Positions 1 through 11,465 of a stretch of 64,000 bases of DNA are shown here, piece by piece. Under the pieces are notes generated by a model. It made no database searches. It was not told the origin of the DNA and saw only the letters and a list, made by a program, of their open reading frames with translations. Both the position numbers and the translations under genes were made by a program. Source of the DNA: Pseudomonadota bacterium (GTDB taxonomy: Bacteria; Pseudomonadota; Gammaproteobacteria; Steroidobacterales; Steroidobacteraceae); the NCBI GenBank assembly GCA_018241425.1, contig JAFEDU010000001.1, positions 248,001 to 312,000 of the forward strand, written 5' to 3'. The number at the start of each line of letters is the position of its first letter. Positions within the stretch are counted from its first letter, which is position 1.

Positions 1-215
1 TCGCCTGGCTCGGCTATCCCCTCGCCTACTTCGCGTTCAGCCTGGTGCTGGGAGCGACGACCGGGCGCTACCTCTACCCGTTCGCCGACGTGCAGGCCCA
101 GGGCTGGCCTGCCGTCGTTCGCAACGGTGCACTGCTGGTGGCGCTGTTCCTGGTCCTGGGTGCGGCGCTGATCGCAGCGGCCCGCGCCCTGCCGGGGCGG
201 CAGCGCAGCGCCTGA
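1..215 (+). CDS. C-terminal end of a membrane protein, possibly Pr6Pr family (partial)
   Basis: The reading frame is open from the window edge to a TGA at 213-215, giving about 70 residues; the 5' part lies outside the window. The visible part holds two hydrophobic stretches separated by a loop with TGRYLYPFADV and a later GW. I recall a YPF-D-x(n)-G pattern near the end of Pr6Pr/FAR-17a-like membrane proteins, so that is the tentative family. No function is assigned. The frame assignment is good because the other two frames are interrupted or have no membrane-protein character; the family call is weak. Confidence 0.5.
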   Translation, partial: AWLGYPLAYFAFSLVLGATTGRYLYPFADVQAQGWPAVVRNGALLVALFLVLGAALIAAARALPGRQRSA

Positions 216-254
216 ACGGCGCACGCCCCGTCCGCGCAGGACGCCGCGGCGCTC

Positions 255-647
255 TTACCCTTGTGGCGACTGCAGGTCCTGCAGCGCCTGGGCCTTGGCG
301 CGACGCTCCTCGGCGGCCGCATCGGCCTGCGGTCGCAGCGTGTGGATCGCCGCTCCCAGGCTCTCCCCCGGGGCCACCTTGTGCTTCAGGTCGCTGAAAT
401 TCAGGTTCAGGTTCTGCGCGGCATGCAAGGTCGCCGCGCACAGCTGCACGCTGTTGAACCCGTTGCACGCCTCCGAAGGCGTGATGCCCGGCGGCACCAG
501 TGCCGCAAGACCGGCCTTGCCCGGCCGGGTCGCCGCCGGGTCGGTGGTGTAGGAACCTGCGACTCCGGAACTCTGCGTGGTCTGCGCCCAGGCCGCGACG
601 GCCAGCAGCGGTGCGGCGATGGCTGTGGTTACGAGCGATACCTTCAT
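255..647 (-). CDS. Small secreted hypothetical protein
   Basis: The product is 130 residues. The ATG at 647 is chosen because a GGAGG ribosome-binding site lies just upstream and because it begins a clear signal peptide (MKVSLVTTAIAAPLLAVAAW, cleavage expected after the WAQ region); the open frame extends further upstream but without those signals. The mature part has two cysteines (in SEACNGFN and VQLCAAT) and an Ala/Glu-rich C-terminal helix. I do not recognise the family. It is probably periplasmic. It stands alone, about 200 bases downstream of the ribonuclease gene on the same strand. Confidence 0.6.
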   Translation of the reverse strand: MKVSLVTTAIAAPLLAVAAWAQTTQSSGVAGSYTTDPAATRPGKAGLAALVPPGITPSEACNGFNSVQLCAATLHAAQNLNLNFSDLKHKVAPGESLGAAIHTLRPQADAAAEERRAKAQALQDLQSPQG

Positions 648-845
648 ATCGTGTCCTCCGTGACGATAGTGGTGCCCGGTCGGCAGATCGGGCAACGCAA
701 ACTTCGCCGCGAGGGAGCCGCCGTACGTCCTTGTGCAGCGGCTCCACACGCGGGAAGCCACGGCCACGATAGGAGCACGATACGCACGCCGCAACCTGTC
801 GGCGCGCGGCGTCGCTGCGTCGTCAGTGGTCGCTGACAGGAGGGA
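648..845. other. Intergenic region between small secreted gene and RNB gene
   Basis: About 200 bases separate the ribonuclease stop from the secreted-protein start, both on the minus strand. It should hold the promoter of the small gene. A short inverted repeat (GTCAG/CTGAC, about 821-837) sits just past the ribonuclease stop but has no T-tract, so I do not call it a terminator. Confidence 0.3.
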
Positions 846-2333
846 TCAGTGCGAGGCAGGGACCCGGATGAAGTCGATGAAGCCGCGCTGCATGTCCGTG
901 TGGGTCAGCTGCACGCGCACCGCATCGCCGACATCCAGGCCCTCGAAGCCCTTCATGAGCCGTCCCTCGGCGAGCGGCTGCCTGATGCGCACGAAGGTAC
1001 CCTTGGGCGATGCCCCGGTGACGATGGCATCGAACTGCTGCCCGATCCGGGACTGCAGCAGCATCGCGGCGGCGGACTTGCGCACGAGTCGCTCGACCTT
1101 TGCCGCGTTGCCCTCCTGGAGGGTGCAGTGCGCAGCCAGAGTGCGCAGCGTCTCATCGTCGTACACGACGGGGCCGCCGGCGAGCGCGGCCTTCACCAGC
1201 CGCTGCGTGATCACGTCGGGGAAGCGCCGGTTGGGGGCGGTGGCGTGTGTGTAGTCGCTGACCGCCAGCCCGAAGTGGCCCTCCGCCGGCTCCCCGGGGC
1301 GCTTCAGCACATACTCGCCTGCCCCGAGCAGCTTGACCACCGCCAGCGATAGATCGGGGAAGGTCGCCGGCGCCGCAGCCTGCCGGCGGACCAGGAAGTC
1401 GCTGAGCGCCTTCGGGTCCGGGTTCGGTGGCAACGTTTCATTGAAGCCGCGCGCGAGCTCGACGATGCGCGGCCAGCGCTCGGGCTGCCGCAGCACGCGC
1501 CGCAACGACGGGAAGCGCCTGGCCTCAAGGAACTGCGCCACCACGCCGTTGGCGGCGATCATGAAGTACTGGATGAGTTCCTTCGCACGGTTGTCCTCAT
1601 CCGGACGCAGGTCCTCGAGCGCAGCACCGTCGTAGACGGCCTGTGCCTCGAGTGTCGTGAGCCCCAGGGCACCCTGGCTCTTGCGTACCGCCTTGAGGGC
1701 CTGGGCGACGCGGTCCTGGGTCTTCAGCTGCTGGTCCATGCCCCGCACGGCGGCGAGCGGCGCGGGTGCGGGTCCCTGCCCGGTGAGCCACGCGGCGACG
1801 CTGTTGTAGGCGAGCTTGGCGCGGTTCACCACCCGCGCACGGTAGACCTCCGGGGCAGTCACCTGGCCCGCGGTGCTCACCGTGAAGTCGATGACGATGC
1901 TCAGCCGCTCGCCGCCCTGGTTCAGCGAGGTGAGGTCGGTCGAGAGCCTCTCGGGCAGCATCGGGAACGTCTGTGCCGCCGTGTACACGGAGGTGGTATT
2001 GATGCTCGCGTGCCGGTCGGCGGGCGAGTCGCGCGTCACCAGGGCGTCGACGTCGGCGACCGCCACCAGGATCCGCGTGCTGCCCCCGGGCACATCGACG
2101 GCGACGGAAAGCTGGTCGAGGTCCCGCGACTCGTCGTTGTCGATCGAGCACCACAGGAGCTGTCGCAGGTCGCGGATGTCCGCCGCCTGCGACTGCGCCG
2201 CCGCGGTCAGTGACTTGAGCTGCTGGGTGACCTCGGGCGGGAAGTCCGGCTGCAGTCCGTTGTCCAGCATCGCGCGGTGCGCAATGTCCTTGAGCTGCCC
2301 CTGTTGCGGGGGCGCAGAGCTATTCGACGGCAT
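846..2333 (-). CDS. RNB-domain exoribonuclease (RNase II/R family)
   Basis: The product is 495 residues. It is expected to degrade RNA 3' to 5' with Mg2+. The RNB catalytic segment is near residues 75-95 (SIDNDESRDLDQL), matching the aspartate-rich motif of RNase II/R. By alignment in my head the equivalents of E. coli RNase II D201, D207 and D209 are kept and D210 is Gln. The protein is shorter than RNase R and lacks the two N-terminal cold-shock domains; a short S1-like beta region closes the C-terminus (about 420-490). The start at MPSNSS is chosen because the upstream extension runs into the terminator hairpin of the next gene. Family certain, exact type not. Confidence 0.85.
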   Translation of the reverse strand: MPSNSSAPPQQGQLKDIAHRAMLDNGLQPDFPPEVTQQLKSLTAAAQSQAADIRDLRQLLWCSIDNDESRDLDQLSVAVDVPGGSTRILVAVADVDALVTRDSPADRHASINTTSVYTAAQTFPMLPERLSTDLTSLNQGGERLSIVIDFTVSTAGQVTAPEVYRARVVNRAKLAYNSVAAWLTGQGPAPAPLAAVRGMDQQLKTQDRVAQALKAVRKSQGALGLTTLEAQAVYDGAALEDLRPDEDNRAKELIQYFMIAANGVVAQFLEARRFPSLRRVLRQPERWPRIVELARGFNETLPPNPDPKALSDFLVRRQAAAPATFPDLSLAVVKLLGAGEYVLKRPGEPAEGHFGLAVSDYTHATAPNRRFPDVITQRLVKAALAGGPVVYDDETLRTLAAHCTLQEGNAAKVERLVRKSAAAMLLQSRIGQQFDAIVTGASPKGTFVRIRQPLAEGRLMKGFEGLDVGDAVRVQLTHTDMQRGFIDFIRVPASH

Positions 2334-2374
2334 GCGCAGATGATACCCGGAAAGCACCACGATCGGCGCTGCAA

Positions 2375-2418
2375 GAAAAAGCGAAGGGCGGTGGGAGGAG
2401 TTCTCCGCACCGCCCTTC
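2375..2418 (-). terminator. Rho-independent terminator of the lipoprotein gene
   Basis: An 11-bp perfect stem (GAAGGGCGGTG at 2383-2393 with CACCGCCCTTC at 2408-2418) is followed, in the minus-strand direction, by a run of five Ts (complement of the A-run at 2376-2380). It lies 42 bases past the stop of the lipoprotein gene and just before the RNB start, separating the two. Confidence 0.85.
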
Positions 2419-2459
2419 TTCCTCCGACGCTGCATCCTGCTGCGTGCGGATTTCCCCGT

Positions 2460-4415
2460 TTACATGCTCGGCAGCGTTCCGGTGAAGTACGCCAGAACGT
2501 AAGCCCTGAGCGTGCCGTCCGTCTGCGGGATGCCGTACACCTTGACCGGTACGCCGGCGACCAGGTTCTGTGACAGGGTGTTCGCCCCGGAGGCGCTCGT
2601 GACGTCGATCGGGCTCACGGTGATGACTCCCCCGGTCCGGTCGATCTGGTACACGAGCGTCGCCGACTGCGAGGTGGTGCTCACATCCACCGTCACCGGC
2701 TGAGTGCCCCCGGCGACGGCCATCGCGAATGTGCCACCGGCGTAGGCCGCGGTGACCGCGCCCAGCGGTACCGGGGTCGGCAGCAGCACGGCATCGCGCA
2801 GTGACCACCCGGAAGGATTGGCCGGGTCGCCCCAGGTGGCGGTGCTCACCCCCCAGGTCGTGAGCGGGCCCACGGTGCCCCCGAAGTCCACCCCACCGTT
2901 GGTCGCCGCCACGAAGTCCGCGATCGCGGTGCCGCCGCTGTCCAGCTGCGTCGGGAAGGTGAAGTCCCACCACTTAAATCCGGACACCGGATTGCCATTG
3001 GCATCGGTGCCGTTCGCTGAGCTCGCCGAGATGTAGCTGGCAGCGTACGCGTAGTCATCGGTCGCACGCGCGAAGTCGTGCGTATACGTGAAGCCGGTGC
3101 TACTGGCGTTGGAGATCCGGCCCGAGTAGGTCGCGGTCTCGATATCGACCGTCTGCGCGACGAGCGGCGTCGCCAGCGGATCGACCGCGCTCACGTGCAC
3201 CTTGAAGCCGCGCACGAGGTCCTGGTTCGCCAGGAACCCCGTACCGGTCGCGATTGGCGTCGCGTCCGCCTGCGCATTCGCGGGCGTGCGGAAGAAGAAC
3301 TGCGTGCTGGCGTTGACCACGACCGGGGTCGCCTTGCCCTGCTCGTTGGCCACCTCGATGGTGTCGTTGGCGGTATCGACGTGCGCCACGTGGCCCTCAG
3401 GGCTCAGCCACACGCTGTTGAAGCTGCTGCTCGCCCAGACCCGCACCGCAACCAGCGTGCCGTTCTCCTGGTAGCGCGCGGCGACGCGCACGTACTTACC
3501 GGCAAGCGTTGCGGCCTCGGCCGCGAAGTCCTTGACCAGCGTCTTGGTCTTGGCATCGACATCGAAGAACAGCGTGCCATTGGTCGCATCGGCGTCGATC
3601 TGCAGCGTCTGGTTGCCGGGAACGGCGCTCTCGGGGTTCGTGATCGGAAGCGCGGGATAGTCCTTGGTCATCACGAAGGAGCTGCCGTCGCTGGCCACGC
3701 TGTTGACGTTGCCGTAGGTATGACGCAGCACCAGGCGTGCGATGTCGTAAATCGGGCGGTGGCGCACCGGACCCACGAAGTTGACGGCCCACAGGGTGGC
3801 ACCCATGGCCGCCGGCGGGGTATGCCCGATGATGAAGGCCGGATTGGCGAGGTCGAACTCGAGGTCGAGCGCGTTGCTCTGCGTGGCGCTCACGACCAGC
3901 GGGCTCGCGAAGTCCACCGTAACGGGGACCGTGAGGCTGCCGCTCGCCCCGGTGGTGTTCTGGATGATGATCTGGCCGGATGGGACGCTCGTACCCGCGG
4001 CCAGCGGGAAGCCGCTCTCCGGGTTCTCCGAGGCCGTGAGCAGGACGTCACCCGGGTTGCCCGACAGCGTCAGCACCGCGGCGGTGTAGGTGCCGGCCGG
4101 TACCGAGACATTGCCGAGGAGCTCCCCGAGCTGGTCGAGCTGCTCGAGGTTCACGTAGGGGGCTGGCGATGTCGCGGTCCAGACGGTGACAGTGCTGCCA
4201 CCGCCCTGCGGCATGAGCGCGATGCTCAGCACCTTGACGCCGATGGTCGACCAGTCCTCCGAGGAGGCATCGCTGAGGGTGAGCGGAACCGCGACCTGCG
4301 AGGTCGCAGGCGGTGTGCCGCTGTCGGAGCTACCGCCGCCGCAGGCGACCAGTGAGCCCGTGATTCCCGAGGCCAGGGCAAGACGAATCGCCCGGTGCAA
4401 CATATTGCGGTCCAT
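2460..4415 (-). CDS. Large lipoprotein with a DUF4382-like N-terminal domain
   Basis: The product is 651 residues. The ATG at 4415 has a GAGGG ribosome-binding site 8 bases upstream. The N-terminus is a type II signal peptide with lipobox LVAC followed by GGGSSDSG, so the protein should be lipid-anchored. Residues about 40-170 look like a DUF4382 beta-sandwich (VPLTLSDASSEDW, then YVNLEQLDQLGELLG). The rest is beta-rich with repeated short modules of DUF5666-like character (ASTQFFF, GKYVRVAARY). Substrate and role are unknown; such proteins are usually cell-surface or periplasmic. It is monocistronic, with a terminator downstream. Confidence 0.7.
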   Translation of the reverse strand: MDRNMLHRAIRLALASGITGSLVACGGGSSDSGTPPATSQVAVPLTLSDASSEDWSTIGVKVLSIALMPQGGGSTVTVWTATSPAPYVNLEQLDQLGELLGNVSVPAGTYTAAVLTLSGNPGDVLLTASENPESGFPLAAGTSVPSGQIIIQNTTGASGSLTVPVTVDFASPLVVSATQSNALDLEFDLANPAFIIGHTPPAAMGATLWAVNFVGPVRHRPIYDIARLVLRHTYGNVNSVASDGSSFVMTKDYPALPITNPESAVPGNQTLQIDADATNGTLFFDVDAKTKTLVKDFAAEAATLAGKYVRVAARYQENGTLVAVRVWASSSFNSVWLSPEGHVAHVDTANDTIEVANEQGKATPVVVNASTQFFFRTPANAQADATPIATGTGFLANQDLVRGFKVHVSAVDPLATPLVAQTVDIETATYSGRISNASSTGFTYTHDFARATDDYAYAASYISASSANGTDANGNPVSGFKWWDFTFPTQLDSGGTAIADFVAATNGGVDFGGTVGPLTTWGVSTATWGDPANPSGWSLRDAVLLPTPVPLGAVTAAYAGGTFAMAVAGGTQPVTVDVSTTSQSATLVYQIDRTGGVITVSPIDVTSASGANTLSQNLVAGVPVKVYGIPQTDGTLRAYVLAYFTGTLPSM

Positions 4416-4504
4416 GTCCAAATCCCTCTGTTAGGTCACGTCCTGCCGTTACTGGACGGCTTGTGTGCCCTAAGCGCCCGAACAGAAGTTCGGTTGACGG
4501 ATCC

Positions 4505-4533
4505 GGCAGGAAAAGGACGCCGCTGTCGCGGCG
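4505..4533 (-). terminator. Probable terminator of the thi operon
   Basis: A 6-bp GC stem (CGCCGC/GCGGCG around loop TGTC, 4518-4533) is followed on the minus strand by a T-rich stretch (complement of AAAAGG at 4511-4516). It begins about 30 bases past the thiD stop. The stem is short, so confidence is moderate. Confidence 0.5.
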
Positions 4534-4563
4534 GGCCGACAGGCGCAGGTCTTCGGAGCGTGC

Positions 4564-5304
4564 CTAGTTGCTTCGCAACATCTGCGCAGTGAGATGGTCT
4601 TTCGCGCCGGCGCACGCGCGCGCGAGGTCATCGCCGCGCGCCAGCAAGGCTGCGATGGCGCTCGCCAGCGCGCACCCGGTCCCACGCGGGGTGTGCGCCT
4701 GCCGCCGGGCCCGCAGGCGCAGTGGCGCGGCGTCCGGTTGCAGCAGCACGTCGATCGACTCGCTGCCCGAGGCATGGCCGCCCTTGAGCAGTACCGCGCG
4801 CGCACCGCGCGCGAGGAGCTTCTGTCCCTGGCGCAGGAGCACGGCTTCATCGTCCGCGGCGCTCTCTCCGGTCAGCAGCGCCGCCTCCGGGACGTTCGGG
4901 GTGACGAGGGCGCAGCGGGGCAGCAGTTCCTCGAGGAGCGCCCTCTGCCCCGGTTCGTCCAGCAGCGTGCCGCCGGAGGATGAGCGCAGCACCGGGTCGA
5001 CCACGATCGGCACCGGGCCGAGCCCGGCCAGCGCGGCGACCACCGCCCGCACGACCTCTTCACACCCCAGCATGCCGATCTTCACGGCCCCGATGGGGCG
5101 CGTGGCGCGCGCCGCCGCGATCTGCTGCGCCACCAGTGCCGCCGGCACCGTGAGGCTCCCCATGAAGGACCGGTCGCTCTGTGCCGTGACGGCGGTGACC
5201 GCGCAAACGGCCTCGGTCCTGAGCCCGGTGAGCGTGCGCACGTCGCGTGCCAGCCCCGCGCCGCCGCTGGAATCGACGCCGGCGATGACCAGCACGGCGT
5301 TCAT
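4564..5304 (-). CDS. thiD: ThiD, hydroxymethylpyrimidine (phosphate) kinase
   Basis: The product is 246 residues. It phosphorylates HMP and HMP-P to HMP-PP with ATP for thiamin synthesis in the cytosol. The N-terminal IAGVDSSGGAGLARD substrate-binding motif, the NVPEAALLTG segment, LKGGHASG and the GTGC anion-hole motif (about residue 213) are those of ThiD of the ribokinase fold. Length is near the family norm of about 260. The start ATG overlaps the thiF stop by one base (TGATG), so translation is probably coupled. It is the last gene of the thi operon, followed by a probable terminator. Confidence 0.93.
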   Translation of the reverse strand: MNAVLVIAGVDSSGGAGLARDVRTLTGLRTEAVCAVTAVTAQSDRSFMGSLTVPAALVAQQIAAARATRPIGAVKIGMLGCEEVVRAVVAALAGLGPVPIVVDPVLRSSSGGTLLDEPGQRALLEELLPRCALVTPNVPEAALLTGESAADDEAVLLRQGQKLLARGARAVLLKGGHASGSESIDVLLQPDAAPLRLRARRQAHTPRGTGCALASAIAALLARGDDLARACAGAKDHLTAQMLRSN

Positions 5305-6281
5305 CAGCCGAGTGCGAGCAATGCGAGGTGCCGGTGGCCGCGCCTCTGCAGCGCGCGGGCAGCCCGCCAGGCGCGGATGCCGCTGCGGCAGCACAGCACG
5401 ATGCGGGCCTCGGGCGGCAGCTGCGGTGGCGCGCACTCGAGCTCATCCACGTTCACGCGCAGCGCTCCGGGATAAGGCGAGCGCGGCGCCTCATCGAGGC
5501 TGCGCAGGTCGATGACGACGTCGGTGGGACCGACGGCGTCGGCGGCGATGAAGCTCAGCGCCCCCTCGTCCGGCTCTGCAGCGCCTAGGAACCCGAAGCC
5601 GCCGAAGCGCAGGGTGCGGAAGTCGACCGAGAACAGCCGCCCGAGCGGGGTCGGCTGCCACTTCAGGAGCAGCGCCAGTACCAGGTGCGCCTGAAGCGTG
5701 CCCATCACGCCCACCGCGGTGCCCAGCACCCCGCTCTGCGCGCAGCTGCCGGCTTGCGCGGGCATCTCCGGAAACACGGCGCGATAGCTCGGCGCGCCCC
5801 CGCAGAACGCTCCCACGTAGCCGCAGAGCCCGAGCACCGAGGCACTCACCAGCGGGCGGTTTTCAGCTCGTGACGCGTCGGAAAGCATGTACGTCACCGC
5901 GAGGCTGTCGGCCGCATCCACCACGACATCGGCATCGGCCACCAGGCGTGCCGCGTTGCCCGGGGTCAGCCGCTCAGAGTGGGCGATGACCGCGACCCCG
6001 GGATTGAGTGCCTGCAGCGCGCCCTGCGCCGCCTCGACCTTCAGGCGTCCGGCATCGCACTCGCGGTACAGGGGCTGGCGGTGCAGGTTCGAGGTCTCGA
6101 CGCGATCGGGATCGATGATGCTGAGCCGGCCGACGCCTGCCGCAGCGAGGTACGAGAGCACCGGGCAGCCCAGGCCGCCGGCGCCGACGACCAGGACATG
6201 CGCCGCGGCGAGCCGGGCCTGTCCCTCGGGCCCGACCTCCGGCAGCACGGTCTGGCGCGCGTAGCGGTCCTCGCCGTTCAT
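5304..6281 (-). CDS. thiF: ThiF/MoeB-type adenylyltransferase fused to a rhodanese-like domain
   Basis: The product is 325 residues. It should adenylate the C-terminal GG of ThiS for thiocarboxylate formation. The N-terminal adenylating domain has the nucleotide loop GAGGLGCPVLSYL (about 34-46), NLHRQ, and a Cys in SCAQSGVLG followed by GVMGTLQA. A C-terminal rhodanese-like domain (about 255-325) carries LCCRSGIRAW, whose Cys sits in the active-site loop position. The zinc CxxC usually found near APxYRxxFPE is absent (Ser and Ala), so the zinc site seems lost. The 5' end overlaps thiE by four bases (ATGA). Operon context favours ThiF over MoeB. Confidence 0.88.
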   Translation of the reverse strand: MNGEDRYARQTVLPEVGPEGQARLAAAHVLVVGAGGLGCPVLSYLAAAGVGRLSIIDPDRVETSNLHRQPLYRECDAGRLKVEAAQGALQALNPGVAVIAHSERLTPGNAARLVADADVVVDAADSLAVTYMLSDASRAENRPLVSASVLGLCGYVGAFCGGAPSYRAVFPEMPAQAGSCAQSGVLGTAVGVMGTLQAHLVLALLLKWQPTPLGRLFSVDFRTLRFGGFGFLGAAEPDEGALSFIAADAVGPTDVVIDLRSLDEAPRSPYPGALRVNVDELECAPPQLPPEARIVLCCRSGIRAWRAARALQRRGHRHLALLALG

Positions 6282-6880
6282 GCCGCGGCCGCCGCGCTGA
6301 TCCAGCTGCGGGTGCGTGCCGCCGGGTCCTGCGCGCGCACGATGTCGCTCACCACGGCGGCGACGTCCGCCCCGGCTGCGAAAACCTCCGGCAGGCGCTC
6401 GAGCGTGACCCCGCCTATCGCCACGAGCGGCAGGGATCCCACGCGGGCCTTCCACTGCCGCACGCGCCGAAGTCCCTGCGGAGCCCAGGGCATCACCTTG
6501 AGCGTCGTGGGATAGACCGGACCTAAGGCCACGTAGTCCGGTTCGAGCGCGAGGGCCCGTTCCAGCTCCGCCTCGTCGTGCGTGCTGATGCCGATGCGGA
6601 CCTGCGCACGCCGCAGGGCTGCGACGTCCGCGTGCTCCAGGTCCCCCTGCCCCAGGTGCACGAAGTCACACCCGGCCTCGAGCGCCAGCTGCCAGTAGTC
6701 GTTGAGGATCAGCTGGATGCCATGGCGCGCGCACAGGCTGCGCGCCCGCTGGACCTCGAGGGCGACTTCCGGGGCGGCCCGTTCCTTGATGCGCAGCTGC
6801 ACCAGGGTGATGCCGGCCGGCGCGAGCCGGGCAATCCAGTCGGCACTGTCGAGGATCGGGTAGACGCGGGGCAGGTTCAT
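6278..6880 (-). CDS. thiE: ThiE, thiamin phosphate synthase
   Basis: The product is 200 residues. It joins HMP-PP and the thiazole phosphate carboxylate to give thiamin phosphate. The TIM-barrel landmarks are present: QLRIKE (about residue 27), [44 protein letters not shown] and VAIGGV. It lies between thiG and thiF, overlapping thiF by four bases and thiG's end by four bases. The ATG at 6880 is chosen because the [13 protein letters not shown]-terminus is typical; the longer upstream frame is antisense noise through thiG. Confidence 0.93.
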   Translation of the reverse strand: MNLPRVYPILDSADWIARLAPAGITLVQLRIKERAAPEVALEVQRARSLCARHGIQLILNDYWQLALEAGCDFVHLGQGDLEHADVAALRRAQVRIGISTHDEAELERALALEPDYVALGPVYPTTLKVMPWAPQGLRRVRQWKARVGSLPLVAIGGVTLERLPEVFAAGADVAAVVSDIVRAQDPAARTRSWISAAAAA

Positions 6881-7647
6881 CCGCGGAAGGCCGTGCCGAT
6901 CACGGGGGTGGACGGCACGGCGAAATCGCGCGCCTCGATCGGACCTGCGGCGCGCGCGGCGGCGCCGGCCTCCACGGCCTGTGCGAAGGCACGGGCCATG
7001 GCCACGGGGTCGCGGGCCTGCGCCACGGCGGTGTTGACCAGCACCGCGTCGAACCCGAGCTCCAGTGCCTGAGCGGCCTGCGAGGGCAGCCCGAGGCCCG
7101 CATCGATGATGAGCGGCACGCCGGGAAAGTGGGCGCGCATCGCGCGCAGGCCGAGCAGGTTGTTGAGGCCGCGCCCGGAACCGATGGGGGCGCCCCAGGG
7201 CATGAGCACGCGGCAGCCGGCTTCCAGGAGGCGTTCGGCCACCACCAGGTCCTCGGTCGTGTAGGGGAACACCTGAAATCCTTCCGCACACAGGATGCGG
7301 GCGGCCTCGACGAGCCCGAAGACATCCGGCTGCAGGGTATCGTCCTCACCGATCACCTCGAGCTTGAGCCATGGAGTGCCGAACACCTCGCGCGCCATGT
7401 GCGCGGTGGTGAGGGCCTCCTTGACCGAATGGCAGCCGGCGGTGTTGGGCAGCACCCGCACCTCGAGGCCGCGGATCAGGTTCCAGAATCCCTGCCCGGC
7501 CCGCTCGCCGGAGGACTCCCGGCGCAGCGACACGGTCACGACCTGTGCACCGGAGGCACGCACGCTTGCCTCGAGCACCGCGGGCGAGGGGTAACGGGCC
7601 GTGCCGAGCAGCAGGCGGGAGTCCAGCACGGCATCGTACAGCTGCAT
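6877..7647 (-). CDS. thiG: ThiG, thiazole synthase
   Basis: The product is about 256 residues. It condenses 1-deoxyxylulose 5-phosphate, dehydroglycine and the sulfur of ThiS thiocarboxylate. [10 protein letters not shown], the Schiff-base Lys in LKLEVIGED (about residue 95), [16 protein letters not shown] and VNTAVAQA are diagnostic. There are two possible ATGs, 7653 and 7647. The AGGGAGG ribosome-binding site directly abuts the first and is properly spaced from the second, so 7647 is preferred; 7653 would give the ATGA overlap with thiS. Confidence 0.95.
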   Translation of the reverse strand: MQLYDAVLDSRLLLGTARYPSPAVLEASVRASGAQVVTVSLRRESSGERAGQGFWNLIRGLEVRVLPNTAGCHSVKEALTTAHMAREVFGTPWLKLEVIGEDDTLQPDVFGLVEAARILCAEGFQVFPYTTEDLVVAERLLEAGCRVLMPWGAPIGSGRGLNNLLGLRAMRAHFPGVPLIIDAGLGLPSQAAQALELGFDAVLVNTAVAQARDPVAMARAFAQAVEAGAAARAAGPIEARDFAVPSTPVIGTAFRG

Positions 7648-7815
7648 CCTCATCCTCCCTGCATGGGCGCGAGCACCTCGACGCGGTCCCCGTCCCTGAG
7701 CGGGGTGCGCGCGCGCGCCTGCACCGCGACGAACTCGCCGTTGAGCGCCGTGCTCACGTGGGCCTGCCCGTAGCCGAGCGCGGCCAGCGCACTGGCCAGA
7801 TCTGCGGCCGTAACC

Positions 7816-10634
<2,819 letters not shown>

Positions 10635-10747
10635 CTACGGCTCCTCAACGTTGGGTCGAAGATCCGGCGAATGCGGCGTCAGGGAAGACGGGCAGCCTCT
10701 GCCGGGGCCGGCAGCCCCGAGGGCATCAGAGGGTGCGTACAGACACT

Positions 10748-10850
10748 TTCCTACGCCAGCATTAACTGGATCAGGTTCGAGGGTCGCCATGGCGCGCCTG
10801 CTCGCAGACGCCCGCTGGCCTCTCAGCCCCCTTGCCGGGGCTCCCCTAGC
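10748..10850 (-). promoter_or_regulatory. TPP riboswitch (thi box)
   Basis: Read on the minus strand, the leader has the conserved GGGGAGCC start, GGGGGCTGAGAGG, and the 3' thi-box core ACCCTCGAACCTGATC followed by CAGTTAATGCTGGCGTAGGAA. These are the pyrimidine- and pyrophosphate-sensing helices of the TPP aptamer. About 115 bases separate the aptamer end from the thiC ATG, room for an expression platform. Thiamin pyrophosphate should repress the thi operon. Confidence 0.97.
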
Positions 10851-10858
10851 TCGCTCGC

Positions 10859-10887
10859 ACGGTAGACCGTGCGGCCGGTCCGGTCAA
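10859..10887 (-). promoter_or_regulatory. Probable sigma-70 promoter of the thi operon
   Basis: On the minus strand, TTGACC (complement of 10882-10887) and TACCGT (complement of 10859-10864) are separated by exactly 17 bases. Transcription would start a few bases before the TPP aptamer. The position fits, though the -10 is imperfect. Confidence 0.6.
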
Positions 10888-10932
10888 TGGGCGGCATTGG
10901 CGGCCTCCCGAGGGGCGTGGGAGACTCCACCC

Positions 10933-11358
10933 ATGAGTGCATGGCAGGTGTGGGCGCTTAGCTCGGCCGTTTTCGCGGCGCTCACCGCGATCTTCGCCAA
11001 GGTCGGCATCGAGCAGGTTCATCCCGACGTTGCGACCCTCGTGCGCACGGCGGTCGTTCTCGTGGCCCTGTCGCTCCTGGTGCTGGCGACCCGGCAGCTG
11101 CCCCGGATCGGCATGCTGCCCGCGCGCAGCTGGCTGTTCCTCGTGCTGTCGGGGCTCGCGACGGGCGCTTCCTGGTGGTGCTATTTCCGCGCCCTGTCGC
11201 TGGGCGATGCGGCGCGCGTGGCGCCGCTCGACAAGCTCAGTGTCGTGCTGGTCGCGCTGTTCAGCGTGGGGTTTCTCGGGGAGCGCCTCGCCCCGGTGAA
11301 CTGGGCGGGCATCGTGTTCGTGGGGCTCGGCGCGTGGCTCGTGACGCTCAAGGCCTAG
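10933..11358 (+). CDS. Small EamA/DMT-family transporter
   Basis: The product is 141 residues, with four to five hydrophobic helices and the EamA pattern (AALTAIFAKVG at the start, SWWCYFRALSLGDAARVAPLDKLSVVLVALFS later split here, FLGERLAP, WAGIVFVGLGAWLV). It is one EamA repeat, half the size of the usual ten-helix transporter, so it probably works as a dimer. The ATG at 10933 is chosen because it begins the hydrophobic protein; the longer frame overlaps the riboswitch. Substrate unknown. It is divergent from the thi operon. Confidence 0.8.
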   Translation: MSAWQVWALSSAVFAALTAIFAKVGIEQVHPDVATLVRTAVVLVALSLLVLATRQLPRIGMLPARSWLFLVLSGLATGASWWCYFRALSLGDAARVAPLDKLSVVLVALFSVGFLGERLAPVNWAGIVFVGLGAWLVTLKA

Positions 11359-11419
11359 CGCTGCCACTCCAAGTATGCGCGCACAACCGCAGCGCCGCCC
11401 TCGAACGGGCAGCGAAAGC

Positions 11420-11456
11420 CGCGCGCGACCGGCGCCTTCAGTGCCGGCCGCGCGCT
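11420..11456. terminator. GC-rich hairpin between convergent genes
   Basis: GCGCGCG-A-CCGGC pairs with GCCGG-C-CGCGCGC around a 9-base loop. It sits between the convergent EamA and KGG genes, where a bidirectional terminator would be expected, but neither side has a clear T-tract. Confidence 0.4.
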
Positions 11457-11465
11457 GCGGCAGTG

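Noticed and set aside
3078..4355. Plus-strand 425-residue open frame opposite the lipoprotein gene
   Set aside because: Arg/His-rich antisense frame without domain or ribosome-binding site.
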